Below are positions 15,975 to 24,296 of a stretch of DNA of 64,000 nucleotides, in pieces. A model generated the notes under the pieces. That model searched no databases. It worked only from the letters and a program-made list of their open reading frames with translations, and was not told where the DNA came from. The stretch spans positions 1,116,001-1,180,000 of the forward strand of contig OZ244029.1 of assembly GCA_965214945.1 (NCBI GenBank), in the 5' to 3' direction. How positions within the stretch are numbered: the stretch's first letter is position 1; the number at the start of each line of letters is the position of its first letter. Source of the DNA: JAAXHB01 sp965214945 (GTDB taxonomy: Bacteria; Actinomycetota; Acidimicrobiia; Acidimicrobiales; Aldehydirespiratoraceae). The position numbers and the translations under genes were made by a program.

Positions 15975-17816
15975 CTAACCCTGGCTGGCCAGTGTCGAGC
16001 GCACGGCAGCAGCTATGCCGTCGGCGTCCAGGCCTAGGCCGGCGAGGATGTCGTCGGGCTTGCCGTGAGGTAGGTGGCCGACCGGCACGCCCAGCACGAC
16101 CACCCTCGTCGAGCCGGCCTCGGGTCGCTGGTCCAGCGCGCTGCGTATGCCGGCGCCGGCGCCGCCTTCGCGCAGTCCGTCCTCGACAGTCAACACCACT
16201 TCGCACTCGGCGGCTTCGGCTAGCATCTCCTCGCACAAGGGGTGAACCGCTCTTGGATCCCACACTGCGGCCTCCACCCCGTCGGCGGAGAGCGCTTCTG
16301 CGGCCTGCTCGCACGCTTGGAGCATCTTCCCTACACCGATCAGACACACTCGGCCATCGCCCCGCCGCACCCGCCGGGCTTGCAAGCCTGCGCCCACCTC
16401 GTGGTCGAGCACGCTGCGGGCTGCGGTCTTCGGCCAGCGGATCGCCACAGGGCCGGTTGTGATGTCCATCGCGTCGTGCATCATCTGTTCGAGTTCTTGA
16501 AGCGAAGACGGAGCCAGCACCGTCATGTTTGGCACCTTCGTGAGCAGCACCATGTCGAGCACGCCGTGGTGAGACGGCCCGTCGTCACCGGTGATCCCCG
16601 CCCGGTCGATGCAGAACAACACCGGCTGGCTGTGCAGCGCGCAGTCGAGGTTCACCTGGTCGAAAGCCCGGCTTAGGAAAGTGCTGTACACGGCGAACAC
16701 CGGCCGCAGCCCGCCCATCGCCATACCGGTAGCGGCGGTCACCGCGTGCTGCTCGGCGATGCCCACGTCGATGCAGCGGCCGCCAAAGCGCTCCCGGAAC
16801 GGAAGTAGCCCGGTCGAGTCGGGCATCGCAGCTGTGATAGCCACCAGATCCGGATGCTGCTCGCCGAGCTTCACCAGGGTGTCGGAAAAAACTCCGGTGT
16901 AAGAGCCGGCCCGCACCGACCCGGAGTCGTGCATGTGCTTGACCTGATCGTCCTCTGCGGGCTTGTGGCCCCGCCCCTTCTGAGTGAGGACATGAACTAC
17001 CACGGGCTCATCGAACCCGGCCGCATTCGAGAGCGCCTCCTCCAGGCTGACGATGTCGTGGCCGTCGAACGGCCCCAGATAGCGAACCCCGAGGTTCTCG
17101 AAGAACGCGGGCGGCTCCCACAGCTCGCGGATCGCAGCTTTCGACATCTTGAGGCCGCGCTGGACGGTCTCGCCCACCCACGGGATGCGCTCGGCGATCT
17201 CCTCCAAGCGTGCCTGCCGGCGCATGTAGGTGGGATTGGAGCGGATCTTCACCAGGCCCTCGCTGAGACGCGACACCGTGGGCGCGTAGCTGCGGCCGTT
17301 GTCGTTGAGCACCACCACGACGTTGCGGCCGCTGTGGCCAAGGTTGTTCAGCCCCTCGAAGGCCAGTCCGCCGGTCAGGGCGCCGTCTCCGATCACCGCC
17401 ACCACGTGCCGGCGGGCGTCGGCGGCGTCGAAGGCGGTCGCAAGGCCGTGAGCGTAGGACAGCACGGTCGACGCGTGGCTGTTCTCGACCCAATCGTGTT
17501 CGGACTCCGCGCGTGACGGGTAACCCGACAGCCCGCCAGGCTGTCGCAGTCGCGCGAACGCGGCTACGCGGCCCGTGAGCATCTTGTGCACGTAGGCCTG
17601 ATGTCCGGTGTCCCAAAGGATCACATCGTGCGGCGAGCGGAACACCCGGTGGAGGGCCACAGTCAGCTCGACCGCGCCGAGGTTCGACCCGAGATGCCCC
17701 CCGCAAGCCGTCACCGCCTCGATGATCTTGGAGCGGATCTGCGCACAAAGGTCGTCGAGTTCTTCATAGGAACGGCCCCGAAGATCATCGGGGCTCTTGA
17801 TCGCCTCAAGCCTCAT
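15975..17816 (-). CDS. dxs: 1-deoxy-D-xylulose-5-phosphate synthase
   Basis: First enzyme of the methylerythritol phosphate isoprenoid pathway; it condenses pyruvate and glyceraldehyde 3-phosphate using thiamine diphosphate. The 613-residue protein shows GGHLGSNLGAVELTVAL with an active-site histidine, the ThDP motif GDGALTGG (about 142), FDGHD, the transketolase-like glutamate in GIAEQHAVTAATGMA and DRAGITGDDGPSHHG. Its ATG overlaps the stop of the upstream PAP2 gene by four bases, so the two are translationally coupled. ispH of the same pathway is near 50 kb. Confidence 0.96.
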   Translation of the reverse strand: MRLEAIKSPDDLRGRSYEELDDLCAQIRSKIIEAVTACGGHLGSNLGAVELTVALHRVFRSPHDVILWDTGHQAYVHKMLTGRVAAFARLRQPGGLSGYPSRAESEHDWVENSHASTVLSYAHGLATAFDAADARRHVVAVIGDGALTGGLAFEGLNNLGHSGRNVVVVLNDNGRSYAPTVSRLSEGLVKIRSNPTYMRRQARLEEIAERIPWVGETVQRGLKMSKAAIRELWEPPAFFENLGVRYLGPFDGHDIVSLEEALSNAAGFDEPVVVHVLTQKGRGHKPAEDDQVKHMHDSGSVRAGSYTGVFSDTLVKLGEQHPDLVAITAAMPDSTGLLPFRERFGGRCIDVGIAEQHAVTAATGMAMGGLRPVFAVYSTFLSRAFDQVNLDCALHSQPVLFCIDRAGITGDDGPSHHGVLDMVLLTKVPNMTVLAPSSLQELEQMMHDAMDITTGPVAIRWPKTAARSVLDHEVGAGLQARRVRRGDGRVCLIGVGKMLQACEQAAEALSADGVEAAVWDPRAVHPLCEEMLAEAAECEVVLTVEDGLREGGAGAGIRSALDQRPEAGSTRVVVLGVPVGHLPHGKPDDILAGLGLDADGIAAAVRSTLASQG

Positions 17817-18910
17817 CTGCCGTGCCCCCTATGTCCGCCACTTGTAGCTGCCGCGCGCTGGGACAGCCGCCGGATCACGCTCGCCGTCGGCGCGGCTGCC
17901 CTCCGCGTGGCCGCACTCTCAGCCGCCCGCGGCGCCAGCCACTCCGGGAGCACTCGGCACAGCCCCGCCCCTACCAGGCAGCCGACGCCGAGTACGGCCA
18001 GTGCGCCCACCGCGTCGATCCAATAGTGGTTGGCAGTGACGATCACGGCGAACACCGTCAGCCACGGATAGGCGCGCACCACCAGCCGCGTCCAGCACCT
18101 GCGCATCACTGGTGCCGCCGCGAGCGCGCACCAGAAGGCCCACGCCACGTGCAGGCTGGGCATCGCCGCATACTGGTTGGAGATCTCGGCCATCGCGCTG
18201 CTGTCGAACGACCAGAGACCGCCCGGATCCTTCAGCGTGTCCACGAAGGTGTAGCCCTGATCGCATGCGCCGAATCGGCCGCAGTCGTTCAGCAGCCGCG
18301 GCGGCATCAGCGGATACAGCGAAAAGCCCGTCAGCGCCAGCCCGGTGGTGCAGGCCAGGTTGGTGCGCCACCGTCCGTAGCGCTCGGGGCAGCGCACATA
18401 CAGCAGCGCCATCACGCCGATAGTCACCGCGAAATGGCCCAGGCCATAGAAGATGTTCCAGAAGCGGATGAACAGTTCCCAGTCTATGAATGCGCGCTGG
18501 ATTCCGTTCTCGACAAAGAGGTGGAGAGCGCGCTCCAGCGCGATCACCGACCGAGCGTTCTCGATCGCCGCCTGCTTTGCGGACAGGCCGAGCTCGGAGC
18601 CGAACTGGTTGCGGATCAGCGTGTACACGGCGTAGAAGCTCAAGATGATGGCGATCTCCCGCCAGAACCTGAGGTCGCCGCGGCGCTCTGCGCTTCCGGC
18701 TGATTTTGGGGGCGTAGGCGCAGGAGGCCGCGGGGTGCTTGTCGCCGGCTTCGGGGACCCCAGGACATGTGACCCTGTGACCCTGGAGGCGGACTCCGGA
18801 GCCTTCAGGACATGCGATCTAGCACCGCCGGACGCCGAGACCTGCGACGCAGAGAGCTGTTGCACGCTAAGAGCCGCCCGGCGGGCGTCGACCGCGGCGC
18901 GTTCAGCCAT
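17813..18910 (-). CDS. PAP2-superfamily membrane phosphatase/phosphotransferase (inositolphosphotransferase-like)
   Basis: A polar, low-complexity N-terminal tail of about 80 residues precedes six or so membrane helices. PAP2 motifs are visible: LYPLMPPRLL as the first, AMPSLHVAW as the second, and NHYWIDAVGA with His and Asp as the third. The arrangement resembles inositol-phosphorylceramide/Ipt-type phosphotransferases and undecaprenyl-PP-like phosphatases, so a phospholipid or polyprenyl phosphate substrate is likely. I chose the second ATG because the first (18937) would overlap tldD. It couples by ATGA to dxs, which fits a polyprenyl lipid theme. Confidence 0.75.
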   Translation of the reverse strand: MAERAAVDARRAALSVQQLSASQVSASGGARSHVLKAPESASRVTGSHVLGSPKPATSTPRPPAPTPPKSAGSAERRGDLRFWREIAIILSFYAVYTLIRNQFGSELGLSAKQAAIENARSVIALERALHLFVENGIQRAFIDWELFIRFWNIFYGLGHFAVTIGVMALLYVRCPERYGRWRTNLACTTGLALTGFSLYPLMPPRLLNDCGRFGACDQGYTFVDTLKDPGGLWSFDSSAMAEISNQYAAMPSLHVAWAFWCALAAAPVMRRCWTRLVVRAYPWLTVFAVIVTANHYWIDAVGALAVLGVGCLVGAGLCRVLPEWLAPRAAESAATRRAAAPTASVIRRLSQRAAATSGGHRGHGR

Positions 18911-18928
18911 CGCATTACGATACCCGTG

Positions 18929-20314
18929 ATGCTTCATCCCGACCTAGTTAACGGAGTCCTGGCAGCCGCGCTGCGAACCGGCGGTGAGTTCGCCGAGGTG
19001 TTCGCGGAGGACCGTCAGACCTGTTCGGCTGTGTTGGACGACGGCCGCGTCGAGGAGTTCACTTCAGGACGCGACCGGGGCGTGGGCATCCGGGTGGTGA
19101 CGGGGGACACGACCGGGTTCGCGCACACAGCTGACTTAAGCCTTTCAGGGCTCAAGTCAGCTGCTCGGGTCGCGGCGGCCGCGGCTCGAGACGGCGGCGG
19201 GGCTCAGCCGATCGCCGTGCGGCCGGGGCCCGGAGCGCGCTCCGATGCTCGGATCTTGCCGTCACAGGCGCCTAAGTCGGCCAAGGCGGGCCTGCTCGGG
19301 GCTGCCGACGACGCAGCACGATCAGAGAGCCCGGCGATCACCCAAGTGTCGGCGTGTTATGGCGACAGCCGCCGTCGCATACTGGTCGCCAACAGCAACG
19401 GCCTGTACGCCGAGGACGATCAAGTGCGCACACTGTTCTCGGTGTCGTGCGTCGCCTCCGGGGACGCCGGAATGCAGACGGGGCGGGAGTCGGAGGGACG
19501 CACCATCGGCTTTGAGCTGTTCGAGTCCTGCGATGTGGCCGACATGGCCCGCCGGGCCGCTCGGCGGGCGGTCACGAAGCTGACGGCGCGGCCCGCGCCG
19601 AGCGGCCCGATGCCTGTGGTGGTCGGGGCAGGAGGCGGGGGAGTGCTGTTTCATGAGGCCTGCGGTCACGGCCTCGAAGCCGATCTCGTGGCCAAGTCCG
19701 CTTCGGTGTTCGCGGGTCGCGTCGGCCAGCGGGTCGCGTCTGAGTCGGTGACGCTGGTGGACGACGGCACCATGTCGTCGGAGTGGGGGCACTATCTGAT
19801 CGATGACGAGGGCCGGCCTGCGGCCCGCAACGTGCTCATCGCCGATGGAGTTCTTACCGATTACATGTGGGATCGCCTACGGGCTCGCGACAAGGGCCGA
19901 CAGAGTTCCGGCAACGGCAGGCGCCAGAGCTACCAGCACCTGCCGATGGTGCGCATGACCAACACCTTCATCGCTAACGGGTCCGCTGATCCAGACGACA
20001 TCATCGCCGACACCGACCACGGCGTGTACGTCGCTCAGCTGGGCGGCGGCCAGGTCAATACCGCGACCGGCGATTTCGTGTTCGGAATGACGGAGGCCTA
20101 CCTGATCGAAGACGGCAAGATCGCCGAGCCGATCCGGGAGGGGAACCTGATCGGCAACGGTCCTGAGGTGCTCACCCGCATCGATGCCCTCGGCGACGAC
20201 TTCGCTATGGGATCGCCCGGCACTTGCGGCAAGGACGGCCAAGGCGTCCCGGTGGGCGACGGCACGCCCACGCTGCGAGTCGCCAAGCTGACCGTCGGCG
20301 GTACCGCTGCATGA
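18929..20314 (+). CDS. tldD: Metalloprotease TldD
   Basis: The 461-residue protein carries the TldD zinc motif HEACGHGLEADL (His242, Glu243, His247) and the late PGTCGKDGQGVPVG segment whose cysteine is the third zinc ligand in the family. TldD and TldE form a heterodimeric protease that trims unfolded peptides, for example removing leaders of some modified peptides. tldE follows 100 bases downstream on the same strand. An adjacent in-frame GTG (18926) is an alternative start. Confidence 0.92.
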   Translation: MLHPDLVNGVLAAALRTGGEFAEVFAEDRQTCSAVLDDGRVEEFTSGRDRGVGIRVVTGDTTGFAHTADLSLSGLKSAARVAAAAARDGGGAQPIAVRPGPGARSDARILPSQAPKSAKAGLLGAADDAARSESPAITQVSACYGDSRRRILVANSNGLYAEDDQVRTLFSVSCVASGDAGMQTGRESEGRTIGFELFESCDVADMARRAARRAVTKLTARPAPSGPMPVVVGAGGGGVLFHEACGHGLEADLVAKSASVFAGRVGQRVASESVTLVDDGTMSSEWGHYLIDDEGRPAARNVLIADGVLTDYMWDRLRARDKGRQSSGNGRRQSYQHLPMVRMTNTFIANGSADPDDIIADTDHGVYVAQLGGGQVNTATGDFVFGMTEAYLIEDGKIAEPIREGNLIGNGPEVLTRIDALGDDFAMGSPGTCGKDGQGVPVGDGTPTLRVAKLTVGGTAA

Positions 20315-20414
20315 CCACGGCTTCAGCCCAGCCGGCAAGCCGCTGCGCTACGCGCCCAGGGCATGCGCGGCGATCCGGTCTTCGTCGTGAGGCTGACGCG
20401 GCGAGGCCGGTGCC

Positions 20415-21761
20415 TTGAGGGACGAGCTGCTCGACATCGCCCAGAGAGTCATCAGCTGGGCCGGCCCCGGTGAAGATGTGGAGGCGTTCGTCGCTCATCA
20501 GAGCGAGACCGAGGTCCGGGCCTATAACGGCGACGTCGAATCACTGACCATGGCATCCTCTCAGGGCGTCGGCGTGCGGGTAGTGTGCCGCGGCCGGCAG
20601 GGATTCTCGTACGCGGCGACGCTGGACGACCGAACGCTGCGCGAGGTTTTTGCAGAGGCGCGCGACAACTCGAGTTTCGCTGGGCCGGATGAGTTCGCCG
20701 GAGTCGCCTCGCCTGACGGCGTGGTGCCCGCGTCGCTGGACGTGTACCGCGCTGACCTAGCCGACTTCAGTGCGGCGAACAAGGTGGCGTTGGCCATTGA
20801 ACTCGAAAGGGCCGCGCGCGCCGCCGATCCGCGGGTGAGCGGAGTGGAGAGCGCCGAGTACGCCGACTCGATGTGCTCCTACGCTGTCGCGACCTCGCGC
20901 GGCGCAGCCGGCGCATCGCAGGAGACGAGCTGCTATCTCGCAGTGTTCAGCCTGGCGTATGAGCGCGGCGAGACGCAGACTGGCTTTGGCTTCTCGGTTG
21001 GGCGCCATCCCGACGAACTCTCGGTGGACGCCGCCGCCGCGGATTCCGCCGAGCGCGCCACCCGCTTGTTGGGTGCTGTCAAGCCGCCGACGTGCCGTGT
21101 GGCGGCGGTGCTCGATCCTTATGTAACCGCTCAGGTCCTGGGCGTGATCGGTACGACGCTGAGCGGAGAAGCGGTTCTTAAGGGCCGGTCGCTGTTCGCG
21201 CACAGGATGGGCGAGCAAGTGGGGGCACCGTCGCTGACCCTGACCGAGGACGCCACCGACCCGGAGGCTTTCTTGGCTTCCGCGACCGACGCGGAGGGGC
21301 TGGCGACTCGCAGGGTTCCGCTGATCGCAGACGGCGTGCTGCAGGCGTTCTTGTACGACACCTACAGCGGCCGCCGCGCCGGTACAGCGTCCACAGGCTC
21401 CGCTGTGAGGCAAGGGTTCAAGGGCACTCCCGGCGTGGGCGCCCGCGCGCTGCGGCTAGAGCCGGGTCGGCGCCTTCAGCCTGAGATGGTCTCCGATGTG
21501 GACGACGGCGTGCTCGTGCAGGGCGTGGTCGGACTGCACAGCGGGGTGAATCCGGTGTCGGGCGATTTTTCCGTGGGTGCGGAGGGACTGCGCATCCGGG
21601 GCGGCGAGGTGGCCGAACCGGTGCGCGAGATCACCGTAGCTAGCACGCTTCAGAGGCTGTTGCTCAACGTCACCGAGGTCGGCGCGGATGTGCAGCGCCT
21701 GCCGATGAGCGCCGCAGGGGTGAGCCTCGCGATAGCCGACGTGACCATGTCTGGCGCCTGA
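20415..21761 (+). CDS. pmbA: TldE/PmbA subunit of the TldD-TldE protease
   Basis: The 448-residue protein is colinear with TldD but lacks HExxxH, as expected of TldE. It keeps GVGVRVV near the N-terminus and the C-terminal GLHSGVNPVSGDFSVGAEG block that is diagnostic for PmbA/TldE. The TTG start has GAGG about ten bases upstream and gives the usual N-terminus; no better in-frame start exists before conserved sequence. No obvious modified-peptide precursor or modifying enzyme is nearby, so its client is unknown. Confidence 0.9.
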   Translation: MRDELLDIAQRVISWAGPGEDVEAFVAHQSETEVRAYNGDVESLTMASSQGVGVRVVCRGRQGFSYAATLDDRTLREVFAEARDNSSFAGPDEFAGVASPDGVVPASLDVYRADLADFSAANKVALAIELERAARAADPRVSGVESAEYADSMCSYAVATSRGAAGASQETSCYLAVFSLAYERGETQTGFGFSVGRHPDELSVDAAAADSAERATRLLGAVKPPTCRVAAVLDPYVTAQVLGVIGTTLSGEAVLKGRSLFAHRMGEQVGAPSLTLTEDATDPEAFLASATDAEGLATRRVPLIADGVLQAFLYDTYSGRRAGTASTGSAVRQGFKGTPGVGARALRLEPGRRLQPEMVSDVDDGVLVQGVVGLHSGVNPVSGDFSVGAEGLRIRGGEVAEPVREITVASTLQRLLLNVTEVGADVQRLPMSAAGVSLAIADVTMSGA

Positions 21762-21804
21762 GTTCGTTGCACTCAGGCGATCTCCTGAACTGTTGAACAG
21801 GGCG

Positions 21805-21839
21805 GGCTACGAGCCCGCCCCAGGGCCGGGCTCGTAGCC
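21805..21839 (+). terminator. Perfect 13-base-pair hairpin between tldE and uppP
   Basis: Arms GGCTACGAGCCCG and CGGGCTCGTAGCC are exact complements around a nine-base loop. It begins 43 bases after the tldE stop and ends nine bases before the uppP GTG. No T run follows, so it could be a Rho-independent-like terminator of tldE, or a leader hairpin that limits ribosome access to uppP. Confidence 0.6.
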
Positions 21840-21848
21840 TGCGATGCG

Positions 21849-22661
21849 GTGCCGATCATCCAGGCAGTTGTCCTAGGCATCGTGCAGGCGCTCTCGGAGT
21901 TCCTGCCGATATCTTCCAGCGGGCATCTGCACATCGTCCGCTGGATCATGGGTTGGGACGAGCTGCCAACGCAGTCCGCCACCGCGTTCGATGTGGCCGT
22001 GCACATCGGCTCCCTTGCCGGGGCCGCGGCGTTTCTGCGCCACGATGTGGCGGCATACGCGGGTGCCGTGCTGAAGCCGCTGACCCGCCGCGCCTCGCTG
22101 AGCCCGACAGGGCGCGCGGGTTGGGCACTTGCCATGTCAGCGGCGCCGGCCGGTTTGGCCGGGGTTGCCTTCGGCGAATCGCTGGCCGGGTCGGGTCGGA
22201 TCTGGCTGATCGCCGTGTGCCTCATCATCTTCGGGCTGCTACTAGGCCTGGCCGACCGCTGTGGTGAGACACGCGGCCTTGCTGACTTCGGCTTCGCCGC
22301 CGCGGCGATCATGGGCCTCGCACAGGCGCTGGCGCTTCAGCCCGGCGTGTCGAGGTCGGGAATTGTGATCACCGCAGCGAGGGGTCTCGTGTTCGAGCGT
22401 GCCGCTGCGGTTCGGTTGGCATTCCTGATGAGCCTTCCTGTCATCGCCGGAGCTGGGGTGTACGGGCTGATCGGGTTGAGTATCCCATCGGAGATGTGGC
22501 CCGCACTCGGCGCCGGGGCCACAGTGGCCGCGGTCGTGGGATGGGCGTCAGTTTGGGTGACGCTTGCAGTGGCGGAGCACTTGGGACTGAAGCCGTTCGT
22601 GGTTTACCGGGTGGTGCTCGGCGTGGCAGTGCTCGGAGCACTTGCGGCCGGATGGCGCTGA
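21849..22661 (+). CDS. uppP: Undecaprenyl-diphosphatase (UppP/BacA family)
   Basis: An integral membrane protein of 270 residues with about eight hydrophobic segments. It recycles undecaprenyl pyrophosphate to the monophosphate carrier for peptidoglycan and other wall polymers. Signature blocks are GIVQALSEFLPISSSGHL at the N-terminus and LQPGVSRSGIVITAAR around residue 160. The GTG start gives the expected N-terminus, but the bases before it are occupied by a stable hairpin rather than a ribosome site. Confidence 0.93.
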   Translation: MPIIQAVVLGIVQALSEFLPISSSGHLHIVRWIMGWDELPTQSATAFDVAVHIGSLAGAAAFLRHDVAAYAGAVLKPLTRRASLSPTGRAGWALAMSAAPAGLAGVAFGESLAGSGRIWLIAVCLIIFGLLLGLADRCGETRGLADFGFAAAAIMGLAQALALQPGVSRSGIVITAARGLVFERAAAVRLAFLMSLPVIAGAGVYGLIGLSIPSEMWPALGAGATVAAVVGWASVWVTLAVAEHLGLKPFVVYRVVLGVAVLGALAAGWR

Positions 22662-22681
22662 TGGCACTCAGCGTGTCGCAG

Positions 22682-23134
22682 CTAGGCGATGGGTACCAGT
22701 GCCAGTATCACCCCGCCGGTCGTGAGGGCGTCGACCAGCGCGTCGACGCTCCCGGTGGGTACGGCCACCAAGGCAGCGTCCTCAGTGACTTCGATCACCA
22801 GCGCCTCGCGCACTACAAGGCTCCCGGTGCGCACTTCGTGGACGTCCACCAGGTCGCCGGCGGCGAAGGCCGTGCCGGGATCGGGGATCGTCACGCCCCT
22901 AGTTCCGGGCACCAGGCGCGCCGCTGCTGGAGCGCTCTCAAGCGCATTCTCGGGGTCGCCTGACGGCGTGCCATTGTCGGCATTGTCCGACGTCAAAACT
23001 GCGAACACCGCAGCAGCAGCGGCGGTCGCCGCGACCCATCGGATCGCTCGGTATCGGTGCAGGAGAATCTGAAGCTGGCTAGCCGCGCTGCGGGCCCGGC
23101 TGATCCTGGGCATGTGGGATTGGTGGGCGTCCAT
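22682..23134 (-). CDS. Small membrane-anchored protein with CpaB/RcpC-like SAF domain
   Basis: The 150-residue protein has a basic N-terminus, one membrane segment (about 33-50), then a region of the form PGTRGVTIPDPG...AGDLVDVHEV...LVVREALVIEV...VPTGSVDALVDAL. That order of strands matches the second half of CpaB/RcpC proteins of tad pili. It is much shorter than the CpaB near 57 kb (280 residues) and stands alone, far from that locus. GGAGA precedes the ATG with good spacing. Function unknown; a periplasmic or wall-facing accessory is a guess. Confidence 0.6.
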   Translation of the reverse strand: MDAHQSHMPRISRARSAASQLQILLHRYRAIRWVAATAAAAAVFAVLTSDNADNGTPSGDPENALESAPAAARLVPGTRGVTIPDPGTAFAAGDLVDVHEVRTGSLVVREALVIEVTEDAALVAVPTGSVDALVDALTTGGVILALVPIA

Positions 23135-23266
23135 TGCATCTCCAGGCGATTGCCGAGCCGCGGTAGCGGCCCGGACGCGGTCGCGCCCAGCCGCTATAGA
23201 GGGCCCGTTCGGGGCGGTCGCCGCAGCGACTAGTTTGTGTGAGGCCGAGTGGGCGGCGAGATCGCT

Positions 23267-23650
23267 CTAACGCGATAATGAACGCGAACCGCTCGCGGCG
23301 GTCGCCTTTGAGGCGCTGCCTGAGTTGTTCGAAGACGAGCCGTCACCGCTCGAGGACTTTTTCGGAGATGACGAGCCCGATTCTGAAGCAGACGACGCCG
23401 CCTTGGACGCGGCCTCGCTCTCCTTGCGACGGCCCGCGGCGTTGGAGCCGTGGTCATTCTTATAGAAGCCGTCGCCCTTGAAGGAGATGCCCACGCGGGT
23501 GAACACCTTCTTCACGGGGCCTTCGCCGGGCGCTGCGCACGCCGGCGGCCCGCCCTCGAGCGGGCACAGCGTGAGCGTGTCGTCCGTGAACGACTGGCGC
23601 ACCTCGAAGTCCGCGCCGCACAGCCCGCATCGATAGTCGTACAAAGGCAT
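23267..23650 (-). CDS. FmdB-family zinc-ribbon protein
   Basis: The 127-residue protein starts MPLYDYRCGLCGADFEV, the hallmark of FmdB-type putative regulatory zinc ribbons; the second cysteine pair is spread out (LCPLEGGPPAC) instead of the usual CxxC. The last 60 residues are a Ser/Gly/Lys-rich tail, common in actinobacterial members. The role is not established. The start at MPLYDY is chosen over an ATG eight codons upstream because the family begins there. Confidence 0.85.
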   Translation of the reverse strand: MPLYDYRCGLCGADFEVRQSFTDDTLTLCPLEGGPPACAAPGEGPVKKVFTRVGISFKGDGFYKNDHGSNAAGRRKESEAASKAASSASESGSSSPKKSSSGDGSSSNNSGSASKATAASGSRSLSR

Positions 23651-23705
23651 CGCCGGCGAGGATACCGGCGCCATGCGGCGAGCCGTCGTCGTCTACGATG
23701 CCGGC

Positions 23706-24296
23706 ATGACCGGGGCGGCTCAACTCGCGGCGGCGGCAGTCGCTGCCTACGCCGTGGGGATGTTCCCCACGGCGCTGCTGGTCGGACGGCGCATCGGCCG
23801 CGACCCCACGGCCGAGGGCTCCCGCAATCCCGGTGCCAGCAACATGTACCGCATCGGCGGGCGCTTGGCGGGGCTCGCGGTCGTTGTCGGAGACATGTCC
23901 AAAGGAGCCGGCCCCACGCTCGCGGCGCTGCTGCTGTGGGGGCGGCCTGCGGCACTGGCCGCGTGGCTCGGAGCTGTTGCTGGCCACGTCTGGCCGGTCT
24001 TGCCGAGGCTGTCGGGCGGCAAGGGCGTCGCCACCATCAGCGGTGGTGCGATCGTGCTAGATCCGCTTGCCGCGGCGCTGTGCTCTGCGGTGTTTGCCGC
24101 GGTAGTGCGCCTCAGTAAGGTGGCAGCTCTGGGGTCGCTAACAATTGCCGCTGTCTACCCGACGATCGCTGCGGTCACGGGCTGGCCCATCAGCGAGATC
24201 CTGGTCGCCTTAGCGGTGATGGCCGTGACCGTGGTGCGCCACCGCTCCAACATCGCAAGGCTGTTGCGGGGCACCGAACTCGAGGTTCGCGCATGA
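23706..24296 (+). CDS. plsY: Acyl-phosphate:glycerol-3-phosphate acyltransferase PlsY-like
   Basis: The 196-residue multi-helix membrane protein carries the PlsY glycine-rich loops: GMFPTALLVGRRIGRDP, GSRNPGASNMYRIGG, GDMSKG and LSGGKGVATISGG. PlsY puts the first acyl chain on glycerol 3-phosphate from acyl phosphate. Its stop overlaps the moeA ATG (ATGA), so the two are coupled although unrelated in function. The plsC homologue near 49 kb would supply the second acylation. Confidence 0.9.
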   Translation: MTGAAQLAAAAVAAYAVGMFPTALLVGRRIGRDPTAEGSRNPGASNMYRIGGRLAGLAVVVGDMSKGAGPTLAALLLWGRPAALAAWLGAVAGHVWPVLPRLSGGKGVATISGGAIVLDPLAAALCSAVFAAVVRLSKVAALGSLTIAAVYPTIAAVTGWPISEILVALAVMAVTVVRHRSNIARLLRGTELEVRA

